Positions 25,480 through 35,286 of a stretch of DNA of 64,000 nucleotides are shown one piece after another. Under the pieces are notes generated by a model. It saw only the letters and a list, made by a program, of their open reading frames with translations, ran no database searches and was not told the DNA's origin. Origin of the DNA: Blautia schinkii DSM 10518 (GTDB taxonomy: Bacteria > Bacillota > Clostridia > Lachnospirales > Lachnospiraceae); NCBI GenBank assembly GCA_000702025.1, contig JNKJ01000008.1, positions 220,831 through 284,830 of the forward strand, written 5' to 3'. The translations under genes and the position numbers were made by a program. Each line of letters begins with the position of its first letter. Within the stretch, counting starts at the first letter, position 1.

Positions 25480-26127
25480 TTATAGCATGAACATGAGAGC
25501 AATGGCTATATACGAGATTTTATAATCCTTATTAAGCACTATATAAACACTTCCGTAAAGCAGGGCTTGGATCACGGCATAAATTCCGGTCGAAGCTCCC
25601 TGTGTAAAAATATGGATTAGTCCCCATGTAATTGCAAGAAGAATGCCCCCAAATGGAATGATTTTGATATTAGGGAACCAGTTTTCAAATGCTTTATGCC
25701 CATGCGCGATAATCAGCATCATCAGCAAACTTTCTAATGCATAATAAATATATTGGATTAAAAATTTAGCCGTACCAAGATTAGATAATTCGATTATTGG
25801 TTTAAACCCTTTCCACACCAAAGAAGTATATAGGATGGATACAAAAATAATTATAATCGCTAATATCATGTTTTTCTTTTTAGTGCTTTTTTTAGGAATG
25901 GCAGGTAATTGTCTTACTAATACTATACCAAGACATCCCCATATGAAGCATGTTATCGACCAATGAATGATATGCTTTATTGTCGACCAATTCCCAGAAG
26001 TCTGTCCGTACAAATTTGTTTCAATCATCATGAGCAATATTTCAATCCCTAATCCGCCAAAGGCATATAAAGCATATCCGATATAGTCAGTAGAAGATTT
26101 TGCTTTTAATCTTATATTTTTTTTCAT
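25480..26127 (-). CDS. Membrane protein, degenerate CPBP-like
   Basis: The 215-residue protein has about six membrane helices. The C-terminal segment LAITWGLIHIFTQGASTG resembles the second CPBP motif (xxWxxxH). However, the EExxxR motif is missing, since the matching region reads HGHKAFENWFPN. It is probably a non-catalytic CPBP relative. It comes first in the LytTR/DUF3021 group and could be its target or an accessory sensor. The region 24500-26130 is more AT-rich than its neighbours, hinting at separate origin. Confidence 0.6.
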   Translation of the reverse strand: MKKNIRLKAKSSTDYIGYALYAFGGLGIEILLMMIETNLYGQTSGNWSTIKHIIHWSITCFIWGCLGIVLVRQLPAIPKKSTKKKNMILAIIIIFVSILYTSLVWKGFKPIIELSNLGTAKFLIQYIYYALESLLMMLIIAHGHKAFENWFPNIKIIPFGGILLAITWGLIHIFTQGASTGIYAVIQALLYGSVYIVLNKDYKISYIAIALMFML

Positions 26128-26267
26128 GGCATATTCCTCTCTCTCTTTCTGTCCGTATTATATGATGATTGATTTCTTATAACAATATCATATCTACCAT
26201 CTTGCGTGTATGCTAAACTATGTTGCACTAGATATGGTTTTGTTGAGGTATCTACCTATCGAAAATA

Positions 26268-26303
26268 AAAATGCCCGTAAAGCCTGTATAAAAAGCTTTA
26301 CGG
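26268..26303 (-). terminator. Terminator after miaB
   Basis: CCGTAAAGC (26275-26283) and GCTTTACGG (26295-26303) form a perfect 9-bp stem with an 11-base loop. On the minus strand it is followed by a U-rich tract, about 60 bases past the miaB stop. Confidence 0.8.
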
Positions 26304-26364
26304 ACATATTAAAATTTACAACAAGAATCAAAAACTTGTATACAATTGTTTGCTATGCCAATGT

Positions 26365-27810
26365 CTATTCTGCCAACGTGCCCAGATAATAAAATCCTTT
26401 ACAAGTATCCAGCTGTACCTTCACATATTTGCCAAGAAGCTCTTCGCTACCCGGGAAATGTACGAGAAGATTGTACTCTGTTCTTCCTGTGAAAATACCC
26501 TTTTCCTTGCTCTCATCCTCCACAAGAATCTCCTGTACCGTTCCCTCAAAACGGGAGGAAGCGATGCGGCCTTTCTCCTGGACAAGTGCCAGAAGGCGGT
26601 CAAAGCGCTCCTTTACTACATCCTCGGGCACCTGGTTTTCCATATTTGCGGCGGGTGTTCCGCTGCGTTTGGAATAAATGAAGGTGAACGCCGTGTCAAA
26701 GCAGGACTTGTCAACCACATCCAGGGTTTCCAGGAAATCCTCTTCTGTCTCTCCCGGGAAGCCTACAATGATATCTGTGGTAAGAGAAATATCCGGTACT
26801 GCTGTTCGGATTTTTTCTACAAGGCCCAGATATTTTTCTTTATCATAGCGGCGGTTCATCTCCTTGAGAATCCGGCTGCTCCCTGACTGCATGGGCAGAT
26901 GGAGGTGATGACAGATTTTTTTACTTTTTGCCATCACTGCGATGAGCTCGTCGGACAAGTCCTTCGGGTGGGAGGTCATAAACCGGATGCGTTTAAGGCC
27001 CTCGATTTCCTCTATGCGCTCTAAAAGCTTTGCAAAGGTGATGGGGTGTTCCAGGGTCTTTCCGTAGGAATTCACATTTTGGCCCAGGAGCATCACTTCT
27101 GTCACGCCGTCTGCCACCAGTGCGGTAATTTCTTTTACAATTGCCTCGGGTTCACGGCTGCGTTCCCGGCCGCGAACGTATGGTACAATGCAATAGCTGC
27201 AGAAATTGTTGCAGCCGAACATGATATTGACACCTGATTTAAAGGAATAATTACGTTCTGTAGGAAGCTCCTCTACGATTTGGTCCGTACCGTCCCAGAT
27301 ATCTACCAACTGTGTATCCGCCATAAGCATTTCATAGAAAAGCTCTGCGAATTTAAAGATGTTGTGGGTTCCGAATACCAGATTTACAAAGGGGTAGCTC
27401 TTTTTTATCTTTGCAACCACATGCTCCTCCTGCATCATGCAGCCGAACAGCACGATTTTCATATCCGGATTGTGGTCCTTGAGGTTATGCAGCCGCCCAA
27501 GGCGACCGTATACTTTAAGATTGGCGTTTTCCCGCACGGTACAGGTATTATAGATGACAACATCCGCATCCTCGGTATCCTTGCGCTGATAGCCGATTTC
27601 ATCCAGGATACCTGCTACCACCTCAGACTGTTTTTCGTTCATTTGACAGCCAAAAGTCACCAGACAGTAGCTGAGTGCCCGCCCCAGCTCCTGAGCCTTA
27701 GCTGCCGCCAACCCGCGTAATTTGGCCATAAAATAATACTGACGGCGGGATTCCTCTGCTGGGGGCTCTGAATTTAAATCAATTTTATCTAAATTAATTT
27801 CATTATGCAT
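26365..27810 (-). CDS. miaB: tRNA-2-methylthio-N6-dimethylallyladenosine synthase MiaB
   Basis: This 481-residue radical SAM methylthiotransferase has an N-terminal UPF0004 domain (LVTFGCQMNEKQSE, YNTCTVRENA, LFGCMMQE). The radical SAM core carries CNNFCSYCIVPYVRGRERSR (CxxxCxxC) and a C-terminal TRAM domain (FTGRTEYNLLVHFPG) binds tRNA. It adds the methylthio group to i6A37 of tRNAs reading UNN codons. An N-terminal extension of about 35 residues before the core is usual in clostridial MiaB. It has its own terminator and no operon partner. Confidence 0.97.
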   Translation of the reverse strand: MHNEINLDKIDLNSEPPAEESRRQYYFMAKLRGLAAAKAQELGRALSYCLVTFGCQMNEKQSEVVAGILDEIGYQRKDTEDADVVIYNTCTVRENANLKVYGRLGRLHNLKDHNPDMKIVLFGCMMQEEHVVAKIKKSYPFVNLVFGTHNIFKFAELFYEMLMADTQLVDIWDGTDQIVEELPTERNYSFKSGVNIMFGCNNFCSYCIVPYVRGRERSREPEAIVKEITALVADGVTEVMLLGQNVNSYGKTLEHPITFAKLLERIEEIEGLKRIRFMTSHPKDLSDELIAVMAKSKKICHHLHLPMQSGSSRILKEMNRRYDKEKYLGLVEKIRTAVPDISLTTDIIVGFPGETEEDFLETLDVVDKSCFDTAFTFIYSKRSGTPAANMENQVPEDVVKERFDRLLALVQEKGRIASSRFEGTVQEILVEDESKEKGIFTGRTEYNLLVHFPGSEELLGKYVKVQLDTCKGFYYLGTLAE

Positions 27811-27849
27811 TTCTTTTGACTTTGCCTCTTTTCTATCATATAATCAAAC

Positions 27850-27904
27850 AAGAAATGAGTTTTTAACCGTACTGCCTATAGCTCAAGCGGGGTACTCGTT
27901 TCTT
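27850..27904 (-). terminator. Hairpin after the dicarboxylate symporter gene
   Basis: AAGAAATGAGT and ACTCGTTTCTT pair over 11 bp with one G-U, enclosing a loop of about 33 bases. The plus-strand side ends in seven T and the minus-strand side in GTTTGATT. Since both neighbours are on the minus strand, it most likely terminates the symporter transcript, though the loop is long for a classic terminator. Confidence 0.45.
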
Positions 27905-28015
27905 TTTTTATGTTTATAATATCATATAGCTACATTTTTTATCTACCGCATGTCTTATAACAAGTTTTACACGGAATTTAGTTTACATGATTCAGACAAG
28001 TTTGTCCATAAGCTC

Positions 28016-29266
28016 TTAAATACCCTCGGTCAGTCCTTCCCCTAACTCTTCCACCTCTATTTTCTCATGGAGAACCGCACAACACGAAAGGTCTCCGATT
28101 ACATTCACGCAAGTTGCGCCCATATCGCAGAGTGTATTGATGCTGATGTATACGCCCATAACTCCGGCGGGAAGTCCTGCCATGGCTGACAGTGCTGCGA
28201 AGGAGGCAATGGCTCCTCCTGGAATGCCGGGAGTACCGATTGACAGCAGAACGTTTGCCAGCAGCACGAGTACCATCATGGATACGCTAACCTGGACGCC
28301 GCAGGCATTTGCAAAAAACATGATCATAAATGACATCAGAATGGACACTGCGTCCATATTTACAGTGGCCCCAAGAGGAATTACAATACTTGTAATTTTA
28401 TTGGATACTCCTAAATCCTCTTCCATACAGGCTTTGCTGATTGGAATGGTAGCAGAGCTGGAGCAGGTTCCGAAGGCATTCAGTGCAGCGGGCATGATGG
28501 CTTTAAAAAACTTTATGATGCTCATTTTGCCCAAGGATTTCACAGCAGCTCCGTATACAATAAAGGCAAAGGCGAAAAACGCAATATATAAAGCGCTCAA
28601 AGCTCCTGCCAGGGATACGATTGTGGATACTCCATTGGATTCCACCACCGGGACAATCGTACAGAATACACCCAGGGGCGTAAACTTCATGACCACTGTG
28701 ATAATGCGCAGGCAGATTTCGTTCAGGGAATCAATGACACGGTATACAGGCTGTGCCTTCTCTCCCACTGCCATGATGGTAAAGCCGATGATTACCGCAA
28801 ATACCAGCACCTGGAGCATATTGCCCTCTGCAAAGGATTTCACAGGATTGGATGGTATGAGTGTACGGACAGTGTCCAGCATGCTTGTAAATTTCGTGGC
28901 CTCCACTTCCGCTTCTGCCATTTCAATGTGTACATTTTCCCCAAGATGTATGAGTCTTGGTATGATTAAGCCTATAAGGCTGGCAATGGCTGTTGTTCCT
29001 ACGAAATACAGCATTGCCCCGCCTGTGATTTTTCCCGTTGTTCTCATGCTTCCGATACTGGCGATTCCCACTACAATAGAGCAGAACACCAAAGGAAAAA
29101 TCATCATGTTCAGCGCATTCATGTATACGCCGCCAAGAAGTGACGTAACCGTGAGGACAGGAGCATAGCGTCCCGCCAGAAACAGCCCTGTCAGCACACC
29201 CAGAATAAGTCCGAGAAAAATGCAGGTTGTGATATGTGATTTGTACCATTCTAATACTTTTTTCAT
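28016..29266 (-). CDS. Dicarboxylate/amino acid:cation symporter (DAACS family)
   Basis: This 416-residue symporter has the glutamate-transporter fold: eight helices plus two re-entrant loops, with the serine-rich HP1 motif GTCSSSATIPIS, the sodium-site helix VIPLGATVNMDAVS and HP2 TPGIPGGAIASFAALSAMAG. Homologues take up glutamate, aspartate, serine/threonine or C4-dicarboxylates with Na+ or H+. The HP1 and substrate-site residues do not let me choose among these. Start ATG 29266 is preceded by GAGGGGGATTCAA. It has no operon partner; Lhr lies upstream behind a terminator. Confidence 0.92.
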   Translation of the reverse strand: MKKVLEWYKSHITTCIFLGLILGVLTGLFLAGRYAPVLTVTSLLGGVYMNALNMMIFPLVFCSIVVGIASIGSMRTTGKITGGAMLYFVGTTAIASLIGLIIPRLIHLGENVHIEMAEAEVEATKFTSMLDTVRTLIPSNPVKSFAEGNMLQVLVFAVIIGFTIMAVGEKAQPVYRVIDSLNEICLRIITVVMKFTPLGVFCTIVPVVESNGVSTIVSLAGALSALYIAFFAFAFIVYGAAVKSLGKMSIIKFFKAIMPAALNAFGTCSSSATIPISKACMEEDLGVSNKITSIVIPLGATVNMDAVSILMSFMIMFFANACGVQVSVSMMVLVLLANVLLSIGTPGIPGGAIASFAALSAMAGLPAGVMGVYISINTLCDMGATCVNVIGDLSCCAVLHEKIEVEELGEGLTEGI

Positions 29267-29388
29267 TTGAATCCCCCTCGTTATGTTAATAATAAATAAC
29301 GATACCACACTTTATGTTTTGTTGGCAAGAAAATCTTGTGTTATACATTTGATTTGATTATGCATTTGATTCAATGTACGAAGCTATG

Positions 29389-29427
29389 AAAAATCCCTCT
29401 GGCTGCATTTCTGCTTTCAGAGAGATT
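29389..29427 (-). terminator. Terminator after the lhr-type gene
   Basis: AATCCCTCTG (29392-29401) pairs with CAGAGAGATT (29418-29427) with one mismatch. The minus strand continues TTTTTCAT. It lies about 50 bases past the helicase stop codon. Confidence 0.75.
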
Positions 29428-29476
29428 CTTTTACTGATGGTAAGAGCAGCTCCATCGTTATCCCCGGCTATGCAAC

Positions 29477-32400
29477 TTACCTGTATAATACATAATCCAT
29501 CAATTCTCTTATGAATCCGGCTTTTCCAAGGGCCTCGCCTATGTGCGCAGGATATTCCTTGACAATCAGTCTTTTCTTTTCCGGAAAGATTGTTTTTTCC
29601 CGGAAAGCATCCACAAATTTTTGCAGTGCTTCCAACGGTTCCATATTTTCCACCAGCCGCAGCACCTTTCCCTGGCGCTCCAATACCATTATCGGAACTC
29701 CGGCCTTTAAAGCCACTGCCGTGCCCGGTACATTGAGAAAAGCACGTCCAGGCTGGTGCTCGAGAAGCTTTCCCCAGAGCTGCGCAGGGTCCGCGGCATT
29801 CAGCCAGATGATTTCCTCATCCGGGTATTCCAGAGCGTGAATCGTGCTTTCGTAATCCTCCTTACGGATAAACTGCGCCCCGGAAAGCCCTTTCACAAAA
29901 TATCCCCGGCGTACCTGGCCTGTATATTCCCACACGCGAAGTATCTCCAGCGCACGGCCCCAGTCCGGAGCTTTCCCGCTACAGGTGTCCTCCCTCTGGG
30001 ATATGCTGCGTTTATAAATCTCACGGCATAAAATTGTATTTTCCTTTAAAAGATTTTCCAAAAGCTCCTCAAGCCCTCCCGGGTTTGTCGGGTGGACTAT
30101 GTCCCATCTTCCGGCGGATAAGGCAGCAACCCGCACGTTTACCCTCTGCCTTGGGGATGAACGCTGAATCTTCTCTCTGTTCTGCCACTGTCTCACAGGC
30201 ACAAAGCTGTCAGCACATACCAGACCCTTCTCTGCAAGTGAGGTGAGTATACCTCGAGGCTCTCCTTTTACCGGAACGCCGGACAGTGCCTTAAGAAAAC
30301 TTGCTCCTCTTTTTAGCAGTTCCTGGTAAATGATCCTTTCATCATCGGAAAGCTTGTCATGCTCCTTATTTGCCATATCCCCCGGCTGATTATTAGCATT
30401 GTCGTTACCATCCGTCACATTCCCAGCCAACTCCGGCAATTTATCCCAATCGATATCCTCATATCTGCAGAAGCAGAGCTGTCCAATCTCCGGCATTTTC
30501 CAGAAATATTCCCCTTCGGCAAGTAAGCGGTCCAACAGTCCCTCATTGTATCTCCGTACTCTGCGGGGAAAAATGATATTTTCCCAACTACTGACAGGCA
30601 TCATCTGTCCGCAGTACAGCTCAAGGGTCTGTTTCAACTGCTCACGTGGCGCGGCGTTGATGAGAGCCTTTCCGGCAATGAGGGCCGCATAGCTTTCCGC
30701 AGGTCTGGTAACTGCCTCGCGTCTCATGCTTTGGATTGTGGCCTTACGTGCGCGGTCATAGAGCTTTGCATGATAATAAAGCTCTCCGTCCTTCACAATT
30801 TCCCCAGAAACGCAGAGTGTATCCAGCCATTGTTCCACACATTCACATCCCGGCAGATAACGCTCACTGATCTGTCCCGCACTCTGGGGGCCGCGGTAAT
30901 ACAGCATCCGACGAATGAGATGTGTGCCTGCTTCTGCATTCTCCTCGCACAAGGCCTGTGTATATTCCTCCCTATGCTCTGCCGCAATCCACAGACCAGG
31001 CTCGATATATGCCGCCAGACCACGCTCTGCCAGGGATTCCAGCCAGCCGGGAACCTTGTTTTCTTCTTCGCGTAAAGCAGCGTATAGCTCTTTCAGCTCT
31101 GTGACTGTGATATCGCCCTCCATCATTAAAAGGGAATGCAGCTCTTCTGCTGTGTCAGGCAGCTTCTTCCGCTCCTGCACCTGCTTGAGTGCCTGGGCGG
31201 AGGGCCGCACCTGGTCAAGCTGTTTAAGCTCCTCATAGACAGCTTGGTGGATTCCTGGTGTGGTAGGTGTATATTGATACATCTCTGCCGCCTCCACAGA
31301 CCACTGCATGGGCAGAGACATGGGCGAAGGAAGCTCAAGATACATTTCCCGCACAGCTATGCGTCCGCTGCACACATCATTTAAAATAGAAATCAAGCCT
31401 TTAATGTCCCACTGATCCTCCAGGCATTCCCGCTTCGTCTCACGGATAAGCGGATGCTCTTTCTCTTTCACCAAGGATTCCAGCATTTCTGTACTGCGCA
31501 GCCGCTGCATCCACAGAGGCTGTCTGCCGTTGTGATGCATGCCCATCATAAGTGCTCTGGCGGCATTGTACCGGAAACTCATGCTGAATACCGGAGTGGC
31601 GGGCAGCATTGCTTCCAATGTTTCTCTCACCGAGTCAATTTCTATAGAATAAAGCAGGTGCTCCGGGATGCTCTCCTCTCCATAGGAATACAGAAGTATC
31701 CCATCCTCTTCATCCACACAGCCCACGTTCGAGTCAAGTATGCGCTGGGCCGCGTGCTGCAGAAGAAGTGATAAGGGCGTGTTCACTCTTCTTCCAAAGA
31801 TTGTGTGAAGCATTGCCTGGTGATTGCCGTTAGAGTCAGTGAAATGCTCAATAACAATGGTCCTGTCGTCAGGAAGGATATCGTCTGCTTCCAACTGTCT
31901 TTTGAGAAAATCCTCTGTATTTTCGCACGCCGCCTCATCCAGTCCTAATTGTTCCAAGCCCTGTCTCAATTTATCCGCCGCCGCTGCGTTGGACAGCTCT
32001 CGCATAATCCCTCCGAACTTAAGGCTGGTACTCAAATCCCGTCCCTTGGTTTCTCCTTTCCAGAAAGGAAGCCTGGCGCCTTCGGAATGCGTCTGCGTAA
32101 CGATTACGGAATCCTTGTCCTTGCCAACGATTTTCCATGCAAAGGAGCCAAGCAGAAAGCGGTCGCCCAGATATGATTCATACACGAATTCCTCGTCCAG
32201 CTCGCCTACCTTAACGCCGTCCTCTGTCTTAGCCGTATAAAGCCCCTTATCCGGAATCGTTCCGCCTGCGGCTACCGCGAGCATCCGGCTGTAGGAATCC
32301 GCATACACACATTCGTGAAGCCTGTCATACAGCACTCTCGGCCGTACCGGAATCTCTCTGCTGTGCTCGTAATCACCCGCAAGCATTTTCAATATCTCTC

Positions 32401-33856
32401 TCACATCCTCCTTCTGTACATCCCGGAAAGGATAGGCCCGGGAAAGGATATCCATAACCTCATCCAGAGTATAGGCGACTATATTTTCCGTATCTGCAGG
32501 CACGGCAATGGCCTCTTTCCCATTTACAGGCACGGCGACAGCTTCTTTCCTATTTACAGTTGCTGCGGCCGCTGACTTCTTCTTTTTCACAGGTGTTACG
32601 GCTGCAGCCATGGAAACAAGATGCTGGGCAAGCACGTCAAAACACAGGCGCGGCGGTTTCGCATGCTCCACGCCTCCCTCCCGGGCCACCTGGGCAGTCA
32701 TTCCGCAGTAAAGTGTCTCCGGAGCTGTTCTGGGATACATATACATCACACTCACCCGCCCCGGATTATGCCCCGCCCGGCCGAGCCGCTGCATTGTGCT
32801 GGAAATAGAGCGCGGACAGCCCACCTGGAGCACCTGGTCAATATCACCTACATCGATGCCAAGCTCCATAGAAGAGGTTGCGCATAAAAGCCGCAGGTTT
32901 CCGCTCCGAAGGTCCGCCTCCACCTCGGCACGCTGCTCCTTGGACATGCTTCCGTGATGCACCCGGGCAAAATCCTCACCGCCAAGCTGGTTCACGTAAT
33001 ACGCCAGCTTTTCCGCGTATCGTCGTGATTCGGAAAATGCAATCACACTCCGGCATTCTAAACATCTGTCATAGACCTTTCTCGCAAGGTCCTCCCACAC
33101 AGGGTCCCTTCGTCTGCCCGCGGAAGGGGTGATGCCGTTTACTTCTATCCGAACATCCTTATGCATGGACGGAGCCACAATCTGCGTATAATCCGGAGAA
33201 AGATACTCTGCGGCCACCTCAAGAGGCTCAATCGTAGCCGATAACCCGATACGCTGCAGCGGCCTTCCGCAAAGCACGTCCAGCCTGGCTGCACAGAGCA
33301 TGAGATGAGCGCCTCTCTTTGTGTCGATAAGGGCGTGAAGCTCATCAATGATCAAGGCTCTGGCTGTACGAAGGATAGACTGGCCGCCTCTGCTAGTGAG
33401 CATGAGATACAGAGATTCAGGTGTAGTGATGAGAATATGGGGAGGATGCTTGATCATACGCTGACGGTCCTTCTGCGGGGTATCACCGGTCCGCATAGCC
33501 ACGGTCACGGCGCACGCACTTTCCCCGCCTCTCGTCGCTGCAATACCGCTTAAGGGTCTGTTAAGATTTTCCCGGATATCGCCAGCCAGTGATTTGAGCG
33601 GGGAAACATACACAAGGTACAGCTCTTCCCTAAGCTCGCCCTGTGACGCCAGCTCCATAAGCCGGTCAATAAAGACAAGAAATGCAGAAAGTGTTTTACC
33701 TGTACCCGTAGGTGCACTGATGAGGACGGAACCACCCTTAGCAATGGCCGGCCATGCCTCCTTCTGCACTTCTGTCGGCCCGCCAAAGGCTCCGGCAAAC
33801 CAGTCCGCCGTGGGGGCTGTAAATATATTCAATCTGCTGTCTCTGTTTTTGTCCAT
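29477..33856 (-). CDS. Lhr-like large ATP-dependent helicase
   Basis: This 1459-residue superfamily 2 helicase has the Walker A motif SAPTGTGKTLSAFLVF, motif II DELHALIDTKRG, motif III LSATI and motif VI QRLGRAGH. Winged-helix, Lhr-core and long C-terminal domains follow, the full length of the bacterial Lhr family. Lhr is a 3'-5' DNA/RNA-DNA helicase tied to DNA repair. I chose ATG 33856 (MDKNRDSRLNIF) because AGAGGT lies upstream; the frame stays open to 33955. Between the helicase core and the C-terminal part lies a Lys/Ala-rich low-complexity insert with a 30-bp tandem repeat. No nuclease or phosphoesterase partner is adjacent. Confidence 0.93.
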   Translation of the reverse strand: MDKNRDSRLNIFTAPTADWFAGAFGGPTEVQKEAWPAIAKGGSVLISAPTGTGKTLSAFLVFIDRLMELASQGELREELYLVYVSPLKSLAGDIRENLNRPLSGIAATRGGESACAVTVAMRTGDTPQKDRQRMIKHPPHILITTPESLYLMLTSRGGQSILRTARALIIDELHALIDTKRGAHLMLCAARLDVLCGRPLQRIGLSATIEPLEVAAEYLSPDYTQIVAPSMHKDVRIEVNGITPSAGRRRDPVWEDLARKVYDRCLECRSVIAFSESRRYAEKLAYYVNQLGGEDFARVHHGSMSKEQRAEVEADLRSGNLRLLCATSSMELGIDVGDIDQVLQVGCPRSISSTMQRLGRAGHNPGRVSVMYMYPRTAPETLYCGMTAQVAREGGVEHAKPPRLCFDVLAQHLVSMAAAVTPVKKKKSAAAATVNRKEAVAVPVNGKEAIAVPADTENIVAYTLDEVMDILSRAYPFRDVQKEDVREILKMLAGDYEHSREIPVRPRVLYDRLHECVYADSYSRMLAVAAGGTIPDKGLYTAKTEDGVKVGELDEEFVYESYLGDRFLLGSFAWKIVGKDKDSVIVTQTHSEGARLPFWKGETKGRDLSTSLKFGGIMRELSNAAAADKLRQGLEQLGLDEAACENTEDFLKRQLEADDILPDDRTIVIEHFTDSNGNHQAMLHTIFGRRVNTPLSLLLQHAAQRILDSNVGCVDEEDGILLYSYGEESIPEHLLYSIEIDSVRETLEAMLPATPVFSMSFRYNAARALMMGMHHNGRQPLWMQRLRSTEMLESLVKEKEHPLIRETKRECLEDQWDIKGLISILNDVCSGRIAVREMYLELPSPMSLPMQWSVEAAEMYQYTPTTPGIHQAVYEELKQLDQVRPSAQALKQVQERKKLPDTAEELHSLLMMEGDITVTELKELYAALREEENKVPGWLESLAERGLAAYIEPGLWIAAEHREEYTQALCEENAEAGTHLIRRMLYYRGPQSAGQISERYLPGCECVEQWLDTLCVSGEIVKDGELYYHAKLYDRARKATIQSMRREAVTRPAESYAALIAGKALINAAPREQLKQTLELYCGQMMPVSSWENIIFPRRVRRYNEGLLDRLLAEGEYFWKMPEIGQLCFCRYEDIDWDKLPELAGNVTDGNDNANNQPGDMANKEHDKLSDDERIIYQELLKRGASFLKALSGVPVKGEPRGILTSLAEKGLVCADSFVPVRQWQNREKIQRSSPRQRVNVRVAALSAGRWDIVHPTNPGGLEELLENLLKENTILCREIYKRSISQREDTCSGKAPDWGRALEILRVWEYTGQVRRGYFVKGLSGAQFIRKEDYESTIHALEYPDEEIIWLNAADPAQLWGKLLEHQPGRAFLNVPGTAVALKAGVPIMVLERQGKVLRLVENMEPLEALQKFVDAFREKTIFPEKKRLIVKEYPAHIGEALGKAGFIRELMDYVLYR
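32501..32560 (-). repeat. 30-bp tandem repeat within the lhr-type gene
   Basis: Two 30-bp units (32501-32530 and 32531-32560) share about 23 of 30 bases and encode VNRKEAVAVP and VNGKEAIAVP. They lie in a low-complexity linker, after KKKKSAAAAT, that is not part of the conserved helicase core. Confidence 0.85.
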
Positions 33857-34060
33857 TTCTGATACCTCTAATTCATTTATTTCCGCAAACGACAAGCCAA
33901 GCGGAATACCTGCAATGTCCCTTAGCAATAGCTGCAAAGGACACACGCCCTGCATGCAGCGAGCTGAACAGACATTTCCAAGTATCTAAGTTCATGCCCG
34001 TAAGTTGACTCCGATAAATCTTATCAGCATATTATACCATCATCTCTCCATAAAAAACAG

Positions 34061-34109
34061 AAAAAGAAAGACATACCTGCCTTTTCTAATGAAGAAACAG
34101 GTATGTCTT
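34061..34109 (-). terminator. Terminator after fba
   Basis: AAGACATACCTG (34068-34079) and CAGGTATGTCTT (34098-34109) form a perfect 12-bp stem. The minus strand continues TTTCTTTTTCTG. It lies 31 bases past the aldolase stop. The remaining gap up to the lhr start (33857-34060) shows no gene. Confidence 0.88.
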
Positions 34110-34139
34110 ATAAAATTTACTTCATAAGCTTATATCGAC

Positions 34140-35075
34140 TCAGGCTTTGTTATCGCTTCCGAGAACGTTGACAATCTTGTGTGCAACCAGTGTTTTTACG
34201 TTTGCCCTGCCAACCTTCAGGTATTCTCTCGGATCAAATGCGGCTGGATTCTGGGTGAGAACCTGTCTAACGCCCGCAGTCATAGCCAGACGCAGGTCAG
34301 AGTCAATGTTAATCTTGCACACTGCGGATTTAGCGGCACGGCGGAGCATATCCTCCGGAATACCGATTGCATCCGCAAGATTTCCGCCGTTTTCCTGAAT
34401 GATCTTCACATATTCCTGGGAAACGCTGGATGCGCCGTGAAGAACGATTGGGAAATCAGGCAGTCTCTTTGTAATCTCGTCCAAAATGTCAAAACGAAGC
34501 TGCGGCTTCTGGCCCGGTTTAAACTTGAAAGCGCCGTGGCTGGTGCCGATAGCGATTGCCAGGGAATCTACGCCTGTACGCTGTACGAATTCCTCAACCT
34601 CATCGGGATGGGTGTACATAGCGTCTGCGGCATCCACCTTTACGTCATCCTCCACGCCAGCAAGCTTGCCAAGCTCTGCTTCTACTACCACGCCTTTTTC
34701 ATGGGCATATTCTACCACCTGTCTGGTAACCTCGATATTTTTCTCAAAATCATAATGAGAGCCATCGATCATGACAGAGGTAAAGCCTCCGTCTATACAG
34801 GACTTACAGGTCTCAAAATCGGGACCGTGGTCCAGATGAAGGGCGATGGGGATATCGTTCTCAATAAGAGCTGCTTCCACAAGCTTCACCAGATAAGTAT
34901 GCTTTGCATAGGCTCTGGCGCCTTTAGACACCTGGAGAATAAGCGGAGAATTAAGCTCTCCTGCTGCTTCTGTAATCCCCTGCACAATCTCCATATTATT
35001 TACATTAAACGCACCAATCGCATAACCTCCGTCATAGGCTTTTTTAAACATTTCTTTTGTCGTCACTAATGCCAT
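34140..35075 (-). CDS. fba: Class II fructose-1,6-bisphosphate aldolase
   Basis: This 311-residue zinc-dependent aldolase cleaves fructose 1,6-bisphosphate to dihydroxyacetone phosphate and glyceraldehyde 3-phosphate in glycolysis. The catalytic Asp and zinc His lie in IALHLDHGPDFETCK, then VEAELGKLAGVEDD, IAIGTSHGAFKFK and IVLHGASSV with further zinc His. The C-terminus (CKINIDSDLRLAMT, FDPREYL) matches the Bacillus/Clostridium FbaA type. Start ATG follows AGGGAGGATTCTATT. It is a single gene with its own terminator and a divergent HD-GYP neighbour. Confidence 0.97.
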   Translation of the reverse strand: MALVTTKEMFKKAYDGGYAIGAFNVNNMEIVQGITEAAGELNSPLILQVSKGARAYAKHTYLVKLVEAALIENDIPIALHLDHGPDFETCKSCIDGGFTSVMIDGSHYDFEKNIEVTRQVVEYAHEKGVVVEAELGKLAGVEDDVKVDAADAMYTHPDEVEEFVQRTGVDSLAIAIGTSHGAFKFKPGQKPQLRFDILDEITKRLPDFPIVLHGASSVSQEYVKIIQENGGNLADAIGIPEDMLRRAAKSAVCKINIDSDLRLAMTAGVRQVLTQNPAAFDPREYLKVGRANVKTLVAHKIVNVLGSDNKA

Positions 35076-35286
35076 AATAGAATCCTCCCTTAATATCGTA
35101 ATATAATTGTCGTCTATGGATTCATCCTATCACCATGTATTGTAAAAGTCGATACTCTTTGTGCAATTCCATGATTTTCACAACTTCTGCAGATGATTTT
35201 TGTGCATATTTCCAATGAAATATTTATATGTTTTTTCTTCTGATTTCTGTTATACTATCAAGACAATAGAAAATAGAGGTACCAAT

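Noticed and set aside
34179..35069. A long plus-strand frame opposite the aldolase gene
   Set aside because: It is a mirror frame of fba; codon use and lack of any domain show it is not real.
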